Shown: positions 16,470 through 24,908, counted from the first letter of the stretch. The stretch is 64,000 nucleotides of DNA from Lachnospiraceae bacterium (GCA_017624855.1 JAGAMF010000005.1:124001-188000), one strand, 5' to 3'. The notes: generated by a model not told the origin, from the sequence alone. Program-made: numbers and translations.

Positions 16470-17384
16470 TCAAAAATATCTCGATTGCCCTTCCAATCCA
16501 TTCTTCCGCGCTTCGTCCTTCATTCTGCTTCGAAGCTTCTTTACAGCCTCTTGCTTGTTGCCATCTTTAATCGTTTTCCAGTCTAACATATCCGGCGACG
16601 AACCGGTAATTCGTTTAAACTCGGTTTTATAACGGTTTTCCAGTTTTTCGATATCTTTACGAGAGGGCTTTTTATCATCCTTTTTCGTATTTTGGGATTT
16701 AGGCCTGGGATCCGAGTCGTCTCCACCTCCACCGAAATCCATACCGGAGAACCCTTTGACAAGTAAAAACAGTAGACCGATGCCGCATGCTAACATAAAT
16801 AGTATATATATTACGACCATGATGATGGTGAGTACTCTTTTTAAGGTCTCATTGCTTTCTACCAGGCGATAGAGTACCACTACCACAACTATATATATAA
16901 TAGGTAATACTATGAAAAACAGTACTAACTTCAAGGCAAGACCGGGCTCGCTCGCTAAGATTGCCTTTTCGCGGTCTTTATTTTTTAAGATAGCCATTCT
17001 TACAAAAGCGAGAATGAGCATGATTATAAAAATAACCAAGAATACTTTATTTACGGTAAGAGAAAAACCGTTGGAGCTGTTGCGATTGTGAATCAAAATT
17101 GCAACAGACATAACGCTTTCTATTATATATAGGACAATTTGGAATAAAGCTGCGGATCTGTAAGTCCCGGCTTTTCCGTTTCCGATTGCCCGAAAACCTT
17201 GAACCAGACTTCCTAAATTGCATACTGTTTGCAAAATAAAAAAAGCAATAAGCGTTACAATTAGTAGGATTGAGTTTCCAAACATCGAGAAGAGCTCAGA
17301 AATATTTAAGATAACAAAGAACAAAGGCACATAGATTGTGACTATTGTGGATAATAGATTTGTTTTACCGGTGAATGCATTCAT
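16470..17384 (-). CDS. Multi-spanning membrane protein with charged C-terminal domain, function unknown
   Basis: About six to seven hydrophobic segments occupy residues 8-225, followed by a Gly/Asp linker (FGGGGDDSD) and a Lys-rich, probably helical cytoplasmic tail of about 80 residues (for example KKDDKKPSRKDIEKLENRYK). An AGGAG site stands before ATG 17384. It is the only gene in this stretch on the minus strand apart from the HTH gene, and has its own flanking regions. I do not recognise the family and see no transporter or enzyme signature. Confidence 0.65.
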   Translation of the reverse strand: MNAFTGKTNLLSTIVTIYVPLFFVILNISELFSMFGNSILLIVTLIAFFILQTVCNLGSLVQGFRAIGNGKAGTYRSAALFQIVLYIIESVMSVAILIHNRNSSNGFSLTVNKVFLVIFIIMLILAFVRMAILKNKDREKAILASEPGLALKLVLFFIVLPIIYIVVVVVLYRLVESNETLKRVLTIIMVVIYILFMLACGIGLLFLLVKGFSGMDFGGGGDDSDPRPKSQNTKKDDKKPSRKDIEKLENRYKTEFKRITGSSPDMLDWKTIKDGNKQEAVKKLRSRMKDEARKNGLEGQSRYF

Positions 17385-17564
17385 TATTATATGTAACTCC
17401 TGTTTTTTGGCTTGTTAAATCTGTATCTTTGGTGCCCGATTCTTTTAAGGGCATCTTTTACATATCCTAAATCTTACGATTTACTAAAATACTAATTGAT
17501 TTCCCGCGCTTTTACAAGTTGCGAATAAAAAAATAAAAATTTTTTCATTTTCTGCATAAAACTG

Positions 17565-17593
17565 TTTACAGATAAAAATCTATGTGCTACATT
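17565..17593 (+). promoter_or_regulatory. Promoter of the 71-residue protein gene
   Basis: TTTACA at 17565-17570 is followed 17 bases later by TACATT (17588-17593), which overlaps a TATAAT (17593-17598). The gene starts at 17683, giving a leader of roughly 80 AT-rich bases. The intergenic region 17385-17682 otherwise shows nothing recognisable. Confidence 0.5.
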
Positions 17594-17682
17594 ATAATCG
17601 TACTAAAGCAATACAAAATGTATTTGCAAAATACAGCAACTAAAAACAATAAAAAATTTAAATCCAAAAGGAGAATAAAATT

Positions 17683-17898
17683 ATGAAGAACTTACTTAAT
17701 GCAGCAATTTATGAATCAGTACTTGTAGATGGAAGATGGTATGTAAAGAATGTAGATTCCGATAAAATTGAATCTTCCATTTCATTTGGCAGCAAGATTT
17801 TAGCAGATATGCTTTGCGCCAACATGATGGGCTATACCGTTTCCGTAAAAGAATGTGCAAATTCTGAATTAGAAAATGCCCGCACAGAAGTAGCTTAA
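17683..17898 (+). CDS. Small protein of 71 residues, unknown function
   Basis: It begins with ATG 17683 behind AAAAGGAG and encodes a compact soluble protein (segments ESVLVDGRWYVKNVDSD and ILADMLCANMMGYTVSV). Its composition, with aromatic and hydrophobic residues alternating in the first half, suggests a small folded domain rather than a random frame. No known family is apparent. A separate promoter drives the next gene. Confidence 0.55.
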   Translation: MKNLLNAAIYESVLVDGRWYVKNVDSDKIESSISFGSKILADMLCANMMGYTVSVKECANSELENARTEVA

Positions 17899-17920
17899 AT
17901 TTTTTTAAGCAAAAACAGTA

Positions 17921-17991
17921 TTGCGATAATACAAAAAAGTGCTATACTATATAGGTATAACACAAAAGTGGGGGAATGGCCTTGTTCCCCC
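17921..17991 (+). promoter_or_regulatory. Promoter and strong leader hairpin of the 310-residue HTH gene
   Basis: TTGCGA (17921-17926) and TATACT (17943-17948) are 16 bases apart. Just downstream, GGGGGAA (17970-17976) pairs with TTCCCCC (17985-17991) around an 8-base loop. The hairpin lies 20 bases before the start codon with GAGGGAG as ribosome site; it may stabilise the mRNA or control translation. Confidence 0.6.
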
Positions 17992-18011
17992 GCTCCTGAG
18001 GGAGAATAATT

Positions 18012-18944
18012 ATGAAGAGAAAATTTGATGAAGTTATCAGATTTAAGTTTAATAGGAATATGAATATAGCGGAGTTGCATGAGAAAATGCGCAAAATAGG
18101 CTTGTCCGTTCCGGCTGAAGATGTAGAAGAATATGAGTTGACGGAAGAAGAGCAATATATGGTATACAGATATCAATATTTGACTAACAAAAAGGAAGTG
18201 CTTAGGTGTATTGTAAATGCAAGTAGGAAATGGCAGGATGCCACTGCACTACATAAGGTGAACAGTAAAGATTATAATCTCTACGATGCTTTAAGGAGGC
18301 TGTGTGATAAGTTATATATAGAAGTTGTAGACAGTAATCTTTTTGATGCACCGCAAGGTTACTGGCATTATGTAATTGTAGAAAATGTTAGAGGCATAAG
18401 CTTAATGCTTGTGGAGGAATGGGGCCATGTAGATGGTAAATCATTAGAATATCGTATCGATAAAAATAACGATGAATATACTTTAATTCATATTCCTGCC
18501 AAACTTTTAACGATAGAAGAGTATGCGGAACTTTATGAAGTACAGGCGGTAACGGTGCGGCAATGGATTCGTCGCGGTAAGATAAGAACTGCTGTGAAGG
18601 CGGGAAGTGAATGGAGAATTCCGGAATTAACAGAGCCCCCTGTGAAAGAAAGAGGATATAGACCTGCATGCTATACCTGGAATGAAATATATGAGAAGGT
18701 TCCGGAGGGTTTTGAGTATATTCATCAATATAACCAAGTCGATATATGGCAGGATCAAATGGATAAAAGTAAGTATAATCTGTGGTTTAAGCGCTTGGGA
18801 ATATCCGGAAGACCTGAGGGCGACACAAAAAAAGTTGTGTGCACTGTGGCAGAAAAAGAAAAATTGGAATTGTTCCTGATTGCATGTTCCGGTGTTGATT
18901 ATGAAGGCGGAATGACATATTTCTTTGAGCTGGATGAACATTAA
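18012..18944 (+). CDS. Putative DNA-binding protein with internal MerR/excisionase-type HTH
   Basis: Residues about 165-204 (LTIEEYAELYEVQAVTVRQW followed by IRRGKIRTAVKAGSEWRIP) form the helix-turn-helix plus wing typical of excisionase and MerR-like DNA-binding domains. The flanking N-terminal about 160 and C-terminal about 100 residues are unassigned; the latter includes a second HTH-like stretch (YTWNEIYEKVPEGFEYIHQY). A GAGGGAG site precedes the start. The central position of the excisionase-like domain is unusual. It may regulate nearby island genes, but no target site is evident. Confidence 0.65.
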   Translation: MKRKFDEVIRFKFNRNMNIAELHEKMRKIGLSVPAEDVEEYELTEEEQYMVYRYQYLTNKKEVLRCIVNASRKWQDATALHKVNSKDYNLYDALRRLCDKLYIEVVDSNLFDAPQGYWHYVIVENVRGISLMLVEEWGHVDGKSLEYRIDKNNDEYTLIHIPAKLLTIEEYAELYEVQAVTVRQWIRRGKIRTAVKAGSEWRIPELTEPPVKERGYRPACYTWNEIYEKVPEGFEYIHQYNQVDIWQDQMDKSKYNLWFKRLGISGRPEGDTKKVVCTVAEKEKLELFLIACSGVDYEGGMTYFFELDEH

Positions 18945-19023
18945 GTAAGAGAATCGAAAAATAGATTTATAAATCCACTTAATAGACAAAAAGTGAACTA
19001 TGGTTAAATCGATATAAAAATCG

Positions 19024-19052
19024 TTTACAAGTTCGTATTATATTGCTATTAT
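19024..19052 (+). promoter_or_regulatory. Sigma-A promoter of the structured leader/RNA before the AAA+ gene
   Basis: TTTACA (19024-19029) and TATTAT (19047-19052) with exactly 17 bases between predict a start near 19059, immediately before the first hairpin of the structured segment. Confidence 0.7.
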
Positions 19053-19058
19053 GTGTAA

Positions 19059-19199
19059 AATAAAACAAGCGATGCACTGGCATGCACCACTTGTTGGATT
19101 AAGATATAGTATCTTTGTGTTGTAGGTTTTGACCCTTCCTACATCTCAACGATAACACACCTTTCCGGTGTGTGCAAGTTTTTATTTCTATCTTAATCC
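19059..19199 (+). ncRNA. Candidate structured RNA or cis-regulatory leader upstream of the AAA+ gene
   Basis: The predicted transcript folds into several consecutive helices. AACAAG..CTTGTT (19064-19095) encloses TGCA/TGCA. An 11-bp outer stem joins GGATTAAGATA (19096-19106) to TATCTTAATCC (19189-19199). Within it are TGTAGG/CCTACA (19121-19143) and ACACACC/GGTGTGT (19155-19173), followed by a T-rich run that could end transcription. The outer stem closing over an internal terminator-like hairpin suggests a multi-branch junction and possible switching. It fills most of the 357-base gap 18945-19301. I do not recognise a known riboswitch class; it could be an independent small RNA. Confidence 0.55.
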
Positions 19200-19301
19200 C
19201 CCTATTAACTTTTTAACCAATTTTATAATGTGCTTAATTTGAAATAAGAGAAAACTCCCTTATTTGTATTAAGTGCGCCCATTTTTAAGGAGGAAAAAGA
19301 A

Positions 19302-22136
19302 ATGAGATACTATGGTTTTGTATTGAACACTTCTGCGGAAGAAATCAAAGAGAACTGCACCATCCGGTGGAAGGACTTCGATTATGACAGCCCCATCGGT
19401 GCCATGAACAAGTACCTTTACCGGGAGTTAAAGAGCGGATTAACCTTTCTTGCTTACGGCGTAGCTGAGAATGATACGGTATATTCCATGTTTTCCTATG
19501 ATGAAAGCAAGTATACCTTAGAAGATGCCTACCATAACATTTTAGATATGTTATCGGATGCCTTCCATGTCAGAAAGGTAAAAGTTGAACCTTACGAAAT
19601 TACATCCGGCTGCTTTTATGATTATTGGCTTGAAGCAAAGAGAAGAGCCCTTATGCATCATTCCAGATTTTATGAATTGGCAAATTTGAGAGTTTACGAG
19701 GATCTTGACAGAAACGGCGACAGCACTCACCGCTTTATACTGAATGAAAAGATTATTTCCGGTGAAGTTTCCGACAAAATCGGCATGTACGATAAAAGCG
19801 TTATAAAAGAACTTTCCAATATAAAGGCGCATTGTAATGAGGAAGAAGTGAAGGGCAACATGGTCCACTATATCATTTCAGCCAAGAGCCGCGAAGCATC
19901 AGATGATATCGCAGAAACTTTGGTGAATCGTTTATATGAAGCGAAGCGTATCAGCACCAAGCGCATGGTAATGATTAATGAAATAGAGCCTGAGGTGTAT
20001 AAACATGCAGTTTATTTTGAAGAAGTAATCGAGAATAACCGTGGCGGCGCCATCGTATTGGATTTGTCGGAGAAATTCGGTCGTAATACGGTGGAATACG
20101 GAATGGCTTGCAAGTACATTGAAAAGATGGTGAAGAAGTACAGAAATGAGTGCTTGTTTATCTTCACCTACAATATGGATAAGCCCGGATTCGCATATGC
20201 AATCCTGCCTCAGTTAAAGAAATATGTGATCCCCGTCATGCTGAGAGAAGGAATCGGCGACAGAAAAGCGGCTGTTAATTATATGAAGAGCCTTATAAAA
20301 ACATCAGAGTATTCCAAGTATGCCAATCAGGCAGGCGAATTCATGACCCGCTTCCCCGGAGATGAATTTTCCCAGACGGATGTACTTATGGATTATGAGC
20401 AGTTTGAGTCTTGGTGCATCAATAAGAACATTTTAAAAGCTTATGACTTTGAATTCTCAGATGATTTTATGCTGGATCGCAGCGAAAGCGAAGATGCACC
20501 GTATGAAAAATTGAAGTCCATGATCGGCCTGAAAAAAGTAAAGGAGCAGATTGACAGTATTATCGCGGCGAATGTAATTGAAAAAGAGCGCAAGAAGCTT
20601 AGCGGCAAGTCCTATAAGCCCGGAACCATGCACATGATATTCGCAGGAAATCCCGGAAGCGCTAAGACCACGGTTGCCAAGCTGTTTGCAGGAATCGCCA
20701 AGGATCACGGAATCCTCAAAAGCGGTGCTTTTGTTGAATGTTCCGGCGTTCATTTAGACAGTATGAGCCTCAAGGAATCCTTTATAGCAGCCAAGGGCGG
20801 TGTGCTTTTCATTGACGAAGCCTATGCCATGTGGATGGAAGGTCCTATTACTACTTTGCTTCAGGAAATGGAAAATCACAGAGATGAGGTCATTGTTGTG
20901 CTTGCCGGTTATAACGATAGCATGCGTGCATTCTTAGGATGCAATGAAGGCTTAAAGAGCAGAATCCCCTACTGGATTGATTTCCCCGATTATGACGGAA
21001 AGGAGTTAACGGAGATTTTTAAACTGATGTTAAAAGACAGCGGCTTTACCGCTTCGGAAGATGCCATAAATGAGGCATACTACATACTTGATAAAGCAAG
21101 ATATGTGGACGGCTTCGGTAACGGAAGATATGTGCGTAATCTCATCGAAAGCGCCATTAAAAAGCAGTCCGTCAGACTTATGAAAATTAAGGAAAGCGGC
21201 AAGAAGATTTCCAAGGAGGAATATTTTAACCTTACTGCTGAAGATGTTGCGTCCACCGAGGAAGGTTTCACGGAGCGGAGAGAACCCGGCACTGCCTTAA
21301 AAGAATTGGAAGACATGATTGGTCTGACTTCCGTAAAAGAAGTGATGAAAAAGGCCATTGCAAGTTTTAAGCTGAAAAAGCGCTGTATGGAAAAAGGCAT
21401 TCAGAAGGATAAAGCCACTATGCATATGGTTTTTACCGGAAATCCCGGAACCGCCAAAACAACCGTAGCAAGACTTTTTGCGGAAATTATGAAAGATGAG
21501 AATATTCTTCCCTCAGGCAAATTCGTAGAGGCCGGAAGAGCGGATTTGGTAGGTGCTTTTGTGGGTACGACTGCCATTAAAGTGAAGAAAAAGTTCAGAG
21601 AAGCTCAGGGCGGCGTTCTTTTTATCGATGAAGCATACTCTCTTTGCGACGGTAGCAAAGGCAGCTATGGTGATGAGGCAATCAACACCATTGTTCAGGA
21701 GATGGAGAATCACAGAGAAGACACCGTTGTGATTTTTGCCGGATACCCCAAGGAGATGCAGGAATTCTTAGAGAGAAACCCCGGTATGTCTTCAAGAATT
21801 GCGTTCCACATCGGCTTTGAGGACTATTCGACGGAAGAACTCTGCGACATCACCAAGCTTATGGTTTCTAAAAAGAAAATGACTATTACGGATGCGGCTA
21901 TGGCGAAACTTGCGAAAATCTATCGTGAAGTCCGTGGAAACGAAGGATACGGTAACGGTCGTTTTGTAAGAAAGATGCTGGAAGAGGCAGAGATGAATCT
22001 GGCAGAAAGACTTTACGACCTGAATGAAGCCGAGATTACCGAGGAAATTGTTTCCACTATTGAGGAGTGCGATATTCCCGATTATAAAGCCGGCGCACAG
22101 GCAAAAAAGAAGCCGGTAGGCTTTGTGATAGCATAA
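19302..22136 (+). CDS. Tandem AAA+ ATPase of the CbxX/CfqX (SpoVK, EccA-like) type
   Basis: The 944-residue protein has an N-terminal region of about 400 residues without recognised family and two AAA+ modules. Walker A motifs are GNPGSAKTT (449-457) and GNPGTAKTT (713-721); Walker B motifs are VLFIDEA at 501-507 and near 772-778. The modules carry the lid segment GYGNGRFVRKMLEEA and its counterpart GFGNGRYVRNLIESA typical of the CbxX family, which remodels protein complexes (Rubisco activase, type VII secretion EccA, sporulation SpoVK). The first module lacks the arginine-rich spacing of the second and may be less active. A perfect AAGGAGG site precedes ATG 19302. The client is unknown. Confidence 0.87.
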   Translation: MRYYGFVLNTSAEEIKENCTIRWKDFDYDSPIGAMNKYLYRELKSGLTFLAYGVAENDTVYSMFSYDESKYTLEDAYHNILDMLSDAFHVRKVKVEPYEITSGCFYDYWLEAKRRALMHHSRFYELANLRVYEDLDRNGDSTHRFILNEKIISGEVSDKIGMYDKSVIKELSNIKAHCNEEEVKGNMVHYIISAKSREASDDIAETLVNRLYEAKRISTKRMVMINEIEPEVYKHAVYFEEVIENNRGGAIVLDLSEKFGRNTVEYGMACKYIEKMVKKYRNECLFIFTYNMDKPGFAYAILPQLKKYVIPVMLREGIGDRKAAVNYMKSLIKTSEYSKYANQAGEFMTRFPGDEFSQTDVLMDYEQFESWCINKNILKAYDFEFSDDFMLDRSESEDAPYEKLKSMIGLKKVKEQIDSIIAANVIEKERKKLSGKSYKPGTMHMIFAGNPGSAKTTVAKLFAGIAKDHGILKSGAFVECSGVHLDSMSLKESFIAAKGGVLFIDEAYAMWMEGPITTLLQEMENHRDEVIVVLAGYNDSMRAFLGCNEGLKSRIPYWIDFPDYDGKELTEIFKLMLKDSGFTASEDAINEAYYILDKARYVDGFGNGRYVRNLIESAIKKQSVRLMKIKESGKKISKEEYFNLTAEDVASTEEGFTERREPGTALKELEDMIGLTSVKEVMKKAIASFKLKKRCMEKGIQKDKATMHMVFTGNPGTAKTTVARLFAEIMKDENILPSGKFVEAGRADLVGAFVGTTAIKVKKKFREAQGGVLFIDEAYSLCDGSKGSYGDEAINTIVQEMENHREDTVVIFAGYPKEMQEFLERNPGMSSRIAFHIGFEDYSTEELCDITKLMVSKKKMTITDAAMAKLAKIYREVRGNEGYGNGRFVRKMLEEAEMNLAERLYDLNEAEITEEIVSTIEECDIPDYKAGAQAKKKPVGFVIA

Positions 22137-22245
22137 TGCAGTGACGGCGAAAGCTTAGATTGCCGGGGCGCGGCGATAAAAGCGGCTCGATACCGTTATA
22201 ACCCAGAAACACATTAAAATCACATAAATATAAGGAGAGAAAAAT

Positions 22246-23049
22246 ATGGGTAGAGTAGGAAGTTATTTAAACATTTTAAACAAAGAAGACATTGTGGAAG
22301 CATATTTTGACTATGCGCCGAACGGAAACGACGGCTTGTTCGAAGACTTTGATATTGATGCAGACGAAGTTGAAATTGCAAAGGTAAAGGTTGAAAGAAG
22401 AGCGAAAATTCTCGAATTTATTGAGCGTCTTGCCGACATGGAGTACAAGGACCTTGATTGCAAAGAAACCTATATATTGATGGCTTATCCCTGCTTTTCA
22501 AAAGAACATAGCGAGGGCGCTACAAACCATGCGCTGATTTGTGCGGATAAACTTTCTGCGGTGGATATTGATCTTGATTATTATCCGGAAAACGAAATCT
22601 ATGTAAGCTCCCACCATCCTTATGAGACTTCTTCCCTTGCGGAGATTGTGGGATTACGCGTTGCGGATACTCCTTATACACAGATACATCTTTATGAGCT
22701 GATGGCACAGGTTGTATATGAAGCTCTGCGTTTTGGATTTAACCAGGAGCGTTTGCTTGAGAAATACAGTGATTTAGAAGATCCGTATGGTATTTGGTAC
22801 AAGGACTGGGATTATTATTTTGATGATCTGGAAGCTGTTCCCGATGACTCATGTGATGAGCCGGAGGGGGAGCCGGACATGAAGAAGTGTTCGTTGTACA
22901 TGGATGTTTATACAGCTATAATCAGATACAACTCCTATTGCTACGCGAAAGAAAGTTTAGCGTTGAAAGAAAGTATGCAGGATGAGAAGTTCCTCCGCGA
23001 AAATTTGCCTTGGATGATGGCAGAAGCAGAGAAAAAGATGAAAAAGTAA
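22246..23049 (+). CDS. Hypothetical acidic protein, 267 residues, paired with the AAA+ gene
   Basis: It follows the AAA+ gene by 109 bases with an AAGGAGAG ribosome site. The protein is very acidic, rich in Tyr and Asp (for example YKDWDYYFDDLEAVPDDSCDE), lacks signal or membrane segments and looks mostly helical. The spacing and shared codon style suggest the same transcription unit, so it may be a client or adaptor of the AAA+ protein; this is inference. I do not recognise the family. Confidence 0.68.
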   Translation: MGRVGSYLNILNKEDIVEAYFDYAPNGNDGLFEDFDIDADEVEIAKVKVERRAKILEFIERLADMEYKDLDCKETYILMAYPCFSKEHSEGATNHALICADKLSAVDIDLDYYPENEIYVSSHHPYETSSLAEIVGLRVADTPYTQIHLYELMAQVVYEALRFGFNQERLLEKYSDLEDPYGIWYKDWDYYFDDLEAVPDDSCDEPEGEPDMKKCSLYMDVYTAIIRYNSYCYAKESLALKESMQDEKFLRENLPWMMAEAEKKMKK

Positions 23050-23057
23050 AAGTGTAA

Positions 23058-23094
23058 GGCCGTTTTCTTTTACAAAAGGGAACGGCCCCTTTTA
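23058..23094 (+). terminator. Intrinsic terminator after the AAA+ operon
   Basis: GGCCGTT (23058-23064) pairs with AACGGCC (23081-23087), with further CTTT/AAAG pairing inside, followed by CCCTTTTAT. Confidence 0.75.
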
Positions 23095-23179
23095 TATAAA
23101 AGCAATAATAAATTGAAACACGGGGCAGTAATATGGTATACTGTAAAAGGAGTTTTTCTTTTATGAAGGGGGATTTTTT

Positions 23180-23710
23180 ATGAAAATATTAGTTGTGGTA
23201 GATATGCAGAATGATTTCATTGATATGGCGCTTGGAACCAAAGAAGCCGTGGCAATCGTTCCCAATGTGGTGAAAAAAATTACCGAGGGTGAATGGGACA
23301 AAATCTATGTAACTTACGATACCCACGGGGAGGATTACATGGAGACTTCCGAAGGAAAAAATCTTCCTGTTGCTCATTGCATCAAGGGAACTCAGGGCTG
23401 GAAGTTAAACAGAGCGGTAAAAGAAGCGTTGAAATCCGTATCTTGTCCTGTGGTAAGAGTGGAAAAGCCCACATTCGGATCGCTGGATTTAACAATGTTG
23501 ATACGCCAGGATATTTTTAAAGAGGATTGCAGCGTGGAGCTGGTGGGACTTTGTACAGACATTTGCGTGGTATCCAACGGACTGCTTCTGAAAGCGAATT
23601 TTCCGGAATTGCCTATTTCCGTGGATTCCTCATGCGTGGCCGGCGTAACGCCGGAATCTAACGAAGCGGCGCTGACAACCATGAAAATGTGCCAGATTCA
23701 GGTGTTATAG
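23180..23710 (+). CDS. Nicotinamidase/isochorismatase-family hydrolase (PncA-like)
   Basis: The 176-residue cysteine hydrolase has the family triad D8 (VVVDMQNDF), K96 (VEKPTFGS) and C129 (GLCTDICVVSN). A metal triad D47, H49 and H66 (YDTHG and AHCIKGT) is also present, the pattern of nicotinamidases that convert nicotinamide to nicotinate. The 23-base spacing from the TATAC-type promoter region and the AAGGGGG-like site place the start at 23180. A sirtuin, which releases nicotinamide, is encoded 275 bases downstream, so NAD salvage is a reasonable role. Isochorismatase-like activity on another amide is the alternative. Confidence 0.78.
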   Translation: MKILVVVDMQNDFIDMALGTKEAVAIVPNVVKKITEGEWDKIYVTYDTHGEDYMETSEGKNLPVAHCIKGTQGWKLNRAVKEALKSVSCPVVRVEKPTFGSLDLTMLIRQDIFKEDCSVELVGLCTDICVVSNGLLLKANFPELPISVDSSCVAGVTPESNEAALTTMKMCQIQVL

Positions 23711-23719
23711 GAGGTTTTT

Positions 23720-23896
23720 ATGCAGGCAAATTGTGACGAATGTGCACATCTTTATTATGATGAAGATTATGAAGAATATATGTGTGCGGCGGATATGGAC
23801 GAGGACGATTATGCCCGTCTTATGAACAATCCCCGCAGTACCTGTCCTTTTTACCAGAACGGTGACGAGTACAGGGTAGTGCGTAAGCAGATGTAA
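23720..23896 (+). CDS. Small Cys/Asp-rich protein (DUF6472-like)
   Basis: This 58-residue frame begins with ATG 23720, 9 bases after the hydrolase stop, behind AGGAGG. It reads MQANCDECAHLYYDED and ends RVVRKQM. Three to four cysteines in the pattern CxxC...C...C and many acidic residues suggest a small metal-binding domain; I recall similar proteins in Lachnospiraceae described as DUF6472, but cannot check this. The function is unknown. It is translationally close to the hydrolase and ends 89 bases before the sirtuin. Confidence 0.7.
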   Translation: MQANCDECAHLYYDEDYEEYMCAADMDEDDYARLMNNPRSTCPFYQNGDEYRVVRKQM

Positions 23897-23985
23897 AAAA
23901 GCAGTGTGTGTAAGGCTCAATCGTAGTGATGTTCGCGGTCAGAGATGCTATACTGTGAATAGGGAGAGAAAGGAGAGATATTCCG

Positions 23986-24705
23986 ATGCAGGATAAGATT
24001 AACATTTTAAAAGAATGGATTGATAACAGCAACAATATTGTTTTCTTCGGTGGCGCAGGTGTGTCTACCGAGAGCGGTATTCCCGATTTTCGCAGTGTGG
24101 ACGGATTGTATAATCAGAAGTACGATTATCCTCCCGAGACGATTTTAAGCCACACTTTTTTCTGGCGTAAAACAGAGGAGTTCTATCGCTTTTACCGCGA
24201 TAAAATGATTATCGACGGAGTAAAGCCCAATGCGGCTCACTTAAAATTGGCAGAGTGGGAAGAACAGGGCAAGTTAAAAGCGGTCATTACCCAGAATATT
24301 GACGGTTTGCATCAGCTTGCAGGTAGTAAAGAAGTAATGGAGCTTCACGGAAGCGTACATCGCAATTACTGTGATAAGTGCCATGAATTTTATGGCATTG
24401 AGGCCATTACGTCTTGTGAAGGTGTGCCGGTTTGCCCCAAGTGCGGCGGTGTGATTAAGCCGGATGTGGTGCTTTACGAAGAAGGCTTGGACGATATGAC
24501 CATGGCGAAGTCCATTCAGTATATTGCCAATGCCGATGTGCTGATTATCGGAGGGACTTCCTTGGCGGTTTGGCCGGCAGCAGGACTGATCGATTATTAT
24601 CGGGGAAATAAGCTGGTGCTGATTAATAAATCCGAAACCCAGAGAGCTACAAGAGCCAACCTGGTAATCGAGGGTAAAATCGGCGAAGTGCTGGGAGCGT
24701 TGTAG
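23986..24705 (+). CDS. cobB: NAD-dependent protein deacylase (sirtuin, Sir2/CobB)
   Basis: It removes acyl groups from lysine using NAD, giving nicotinamide and O-acyl-ADP-ribose. The 239-residue protein has the NAD loop GAGVSTESGIPDFRS (23-37), TQNIDGLH (102-109), the catalytic histidine H121 in HGS, and a zinc ribbon of C129, C132, C150 and C153. Segment GGTSLAVWPAA fits the GTS motif and L-N-K segment of Sir2 enzymes. A GGAGAG site precedes ATG 23986. The nearby acetate kinase at 61548 may feed acetyl-phosphate-driven acetylation, making a deacetylase physiologically sensible; this link is inference. Confidence 0.93.
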   Translation: MQDKINILKEWIDNSNNIVFFGGAGVSTESGIPDFRSVDGLYNQKYDYPPETILSHTFFWRKTEEFYRFYRDKMIIDGVKPNAAHLKLAEWEEQGKLKAVITQNIDGLHQLAGSKEVMELHGSVHRNYCDKCHEFYGIEAITSCEGVPVCPKCGGVIKPDVVLYEEGLDDMTMAKSIQYIANADVLIIGGTSLAVWPAAGLIDYYRGNKLVLINKSETQRATRANLVIEGKIGEVLGAL

Positions 24706-24706
24706 T

Positions 24707-24883
24707 ATGGAAATTCATGTAAATAATATTGTCAAATTAAAAAAGCAGCATCCCTGCGGCAGTTACGAATGGAAGGTTTTGCGGGAAGGCGCAGACTTTC
24801 GCCTGCAGTGTGAGGGATGCGGCCATCAGGTGATGATGGCAAGAAGAGTGCTTGAGAAAAGCGTGAAAGAAGTAAGAGAGTAG
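24707..24883 (+). CDS. DUF951 family small protein
   Basis: The 58-residue frame starts 1 base after the sirtuin stop (TAG T ATG), so translation is probably coupled. It contains KKQHPCGSYEWKVLREGAD and CEGCGHQVMMARR, matching the conserved KKxHPCG...W.vlR.GaD...C.gCgh pattern of DUF951, with CxxC plus an upstream Cys suggesting zinc binding. The family is widespread in Firmicutes, often near ychF or rplI. Function is not known. Confidence 0.82.
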   Translation: MEIHVNNIVKLKKQHPCGSYEWKVLREGADFRLQCEGCGHQVMMARRVLEKSVKEVRE

Positions 24884-24908
24884 AATTTTATCGGGTAGGA
24901 TATCCATA

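Noticed and set aside
16368-16586. 72-residue + strand frame after the HNH gene
   Set aside because: It crosses the terminator and lies antisense to the membrane protein gene.
10262-18944. Prophage
   Set aside because: No capsid, tail, terminase, portal, lysis or integrase genes are present.
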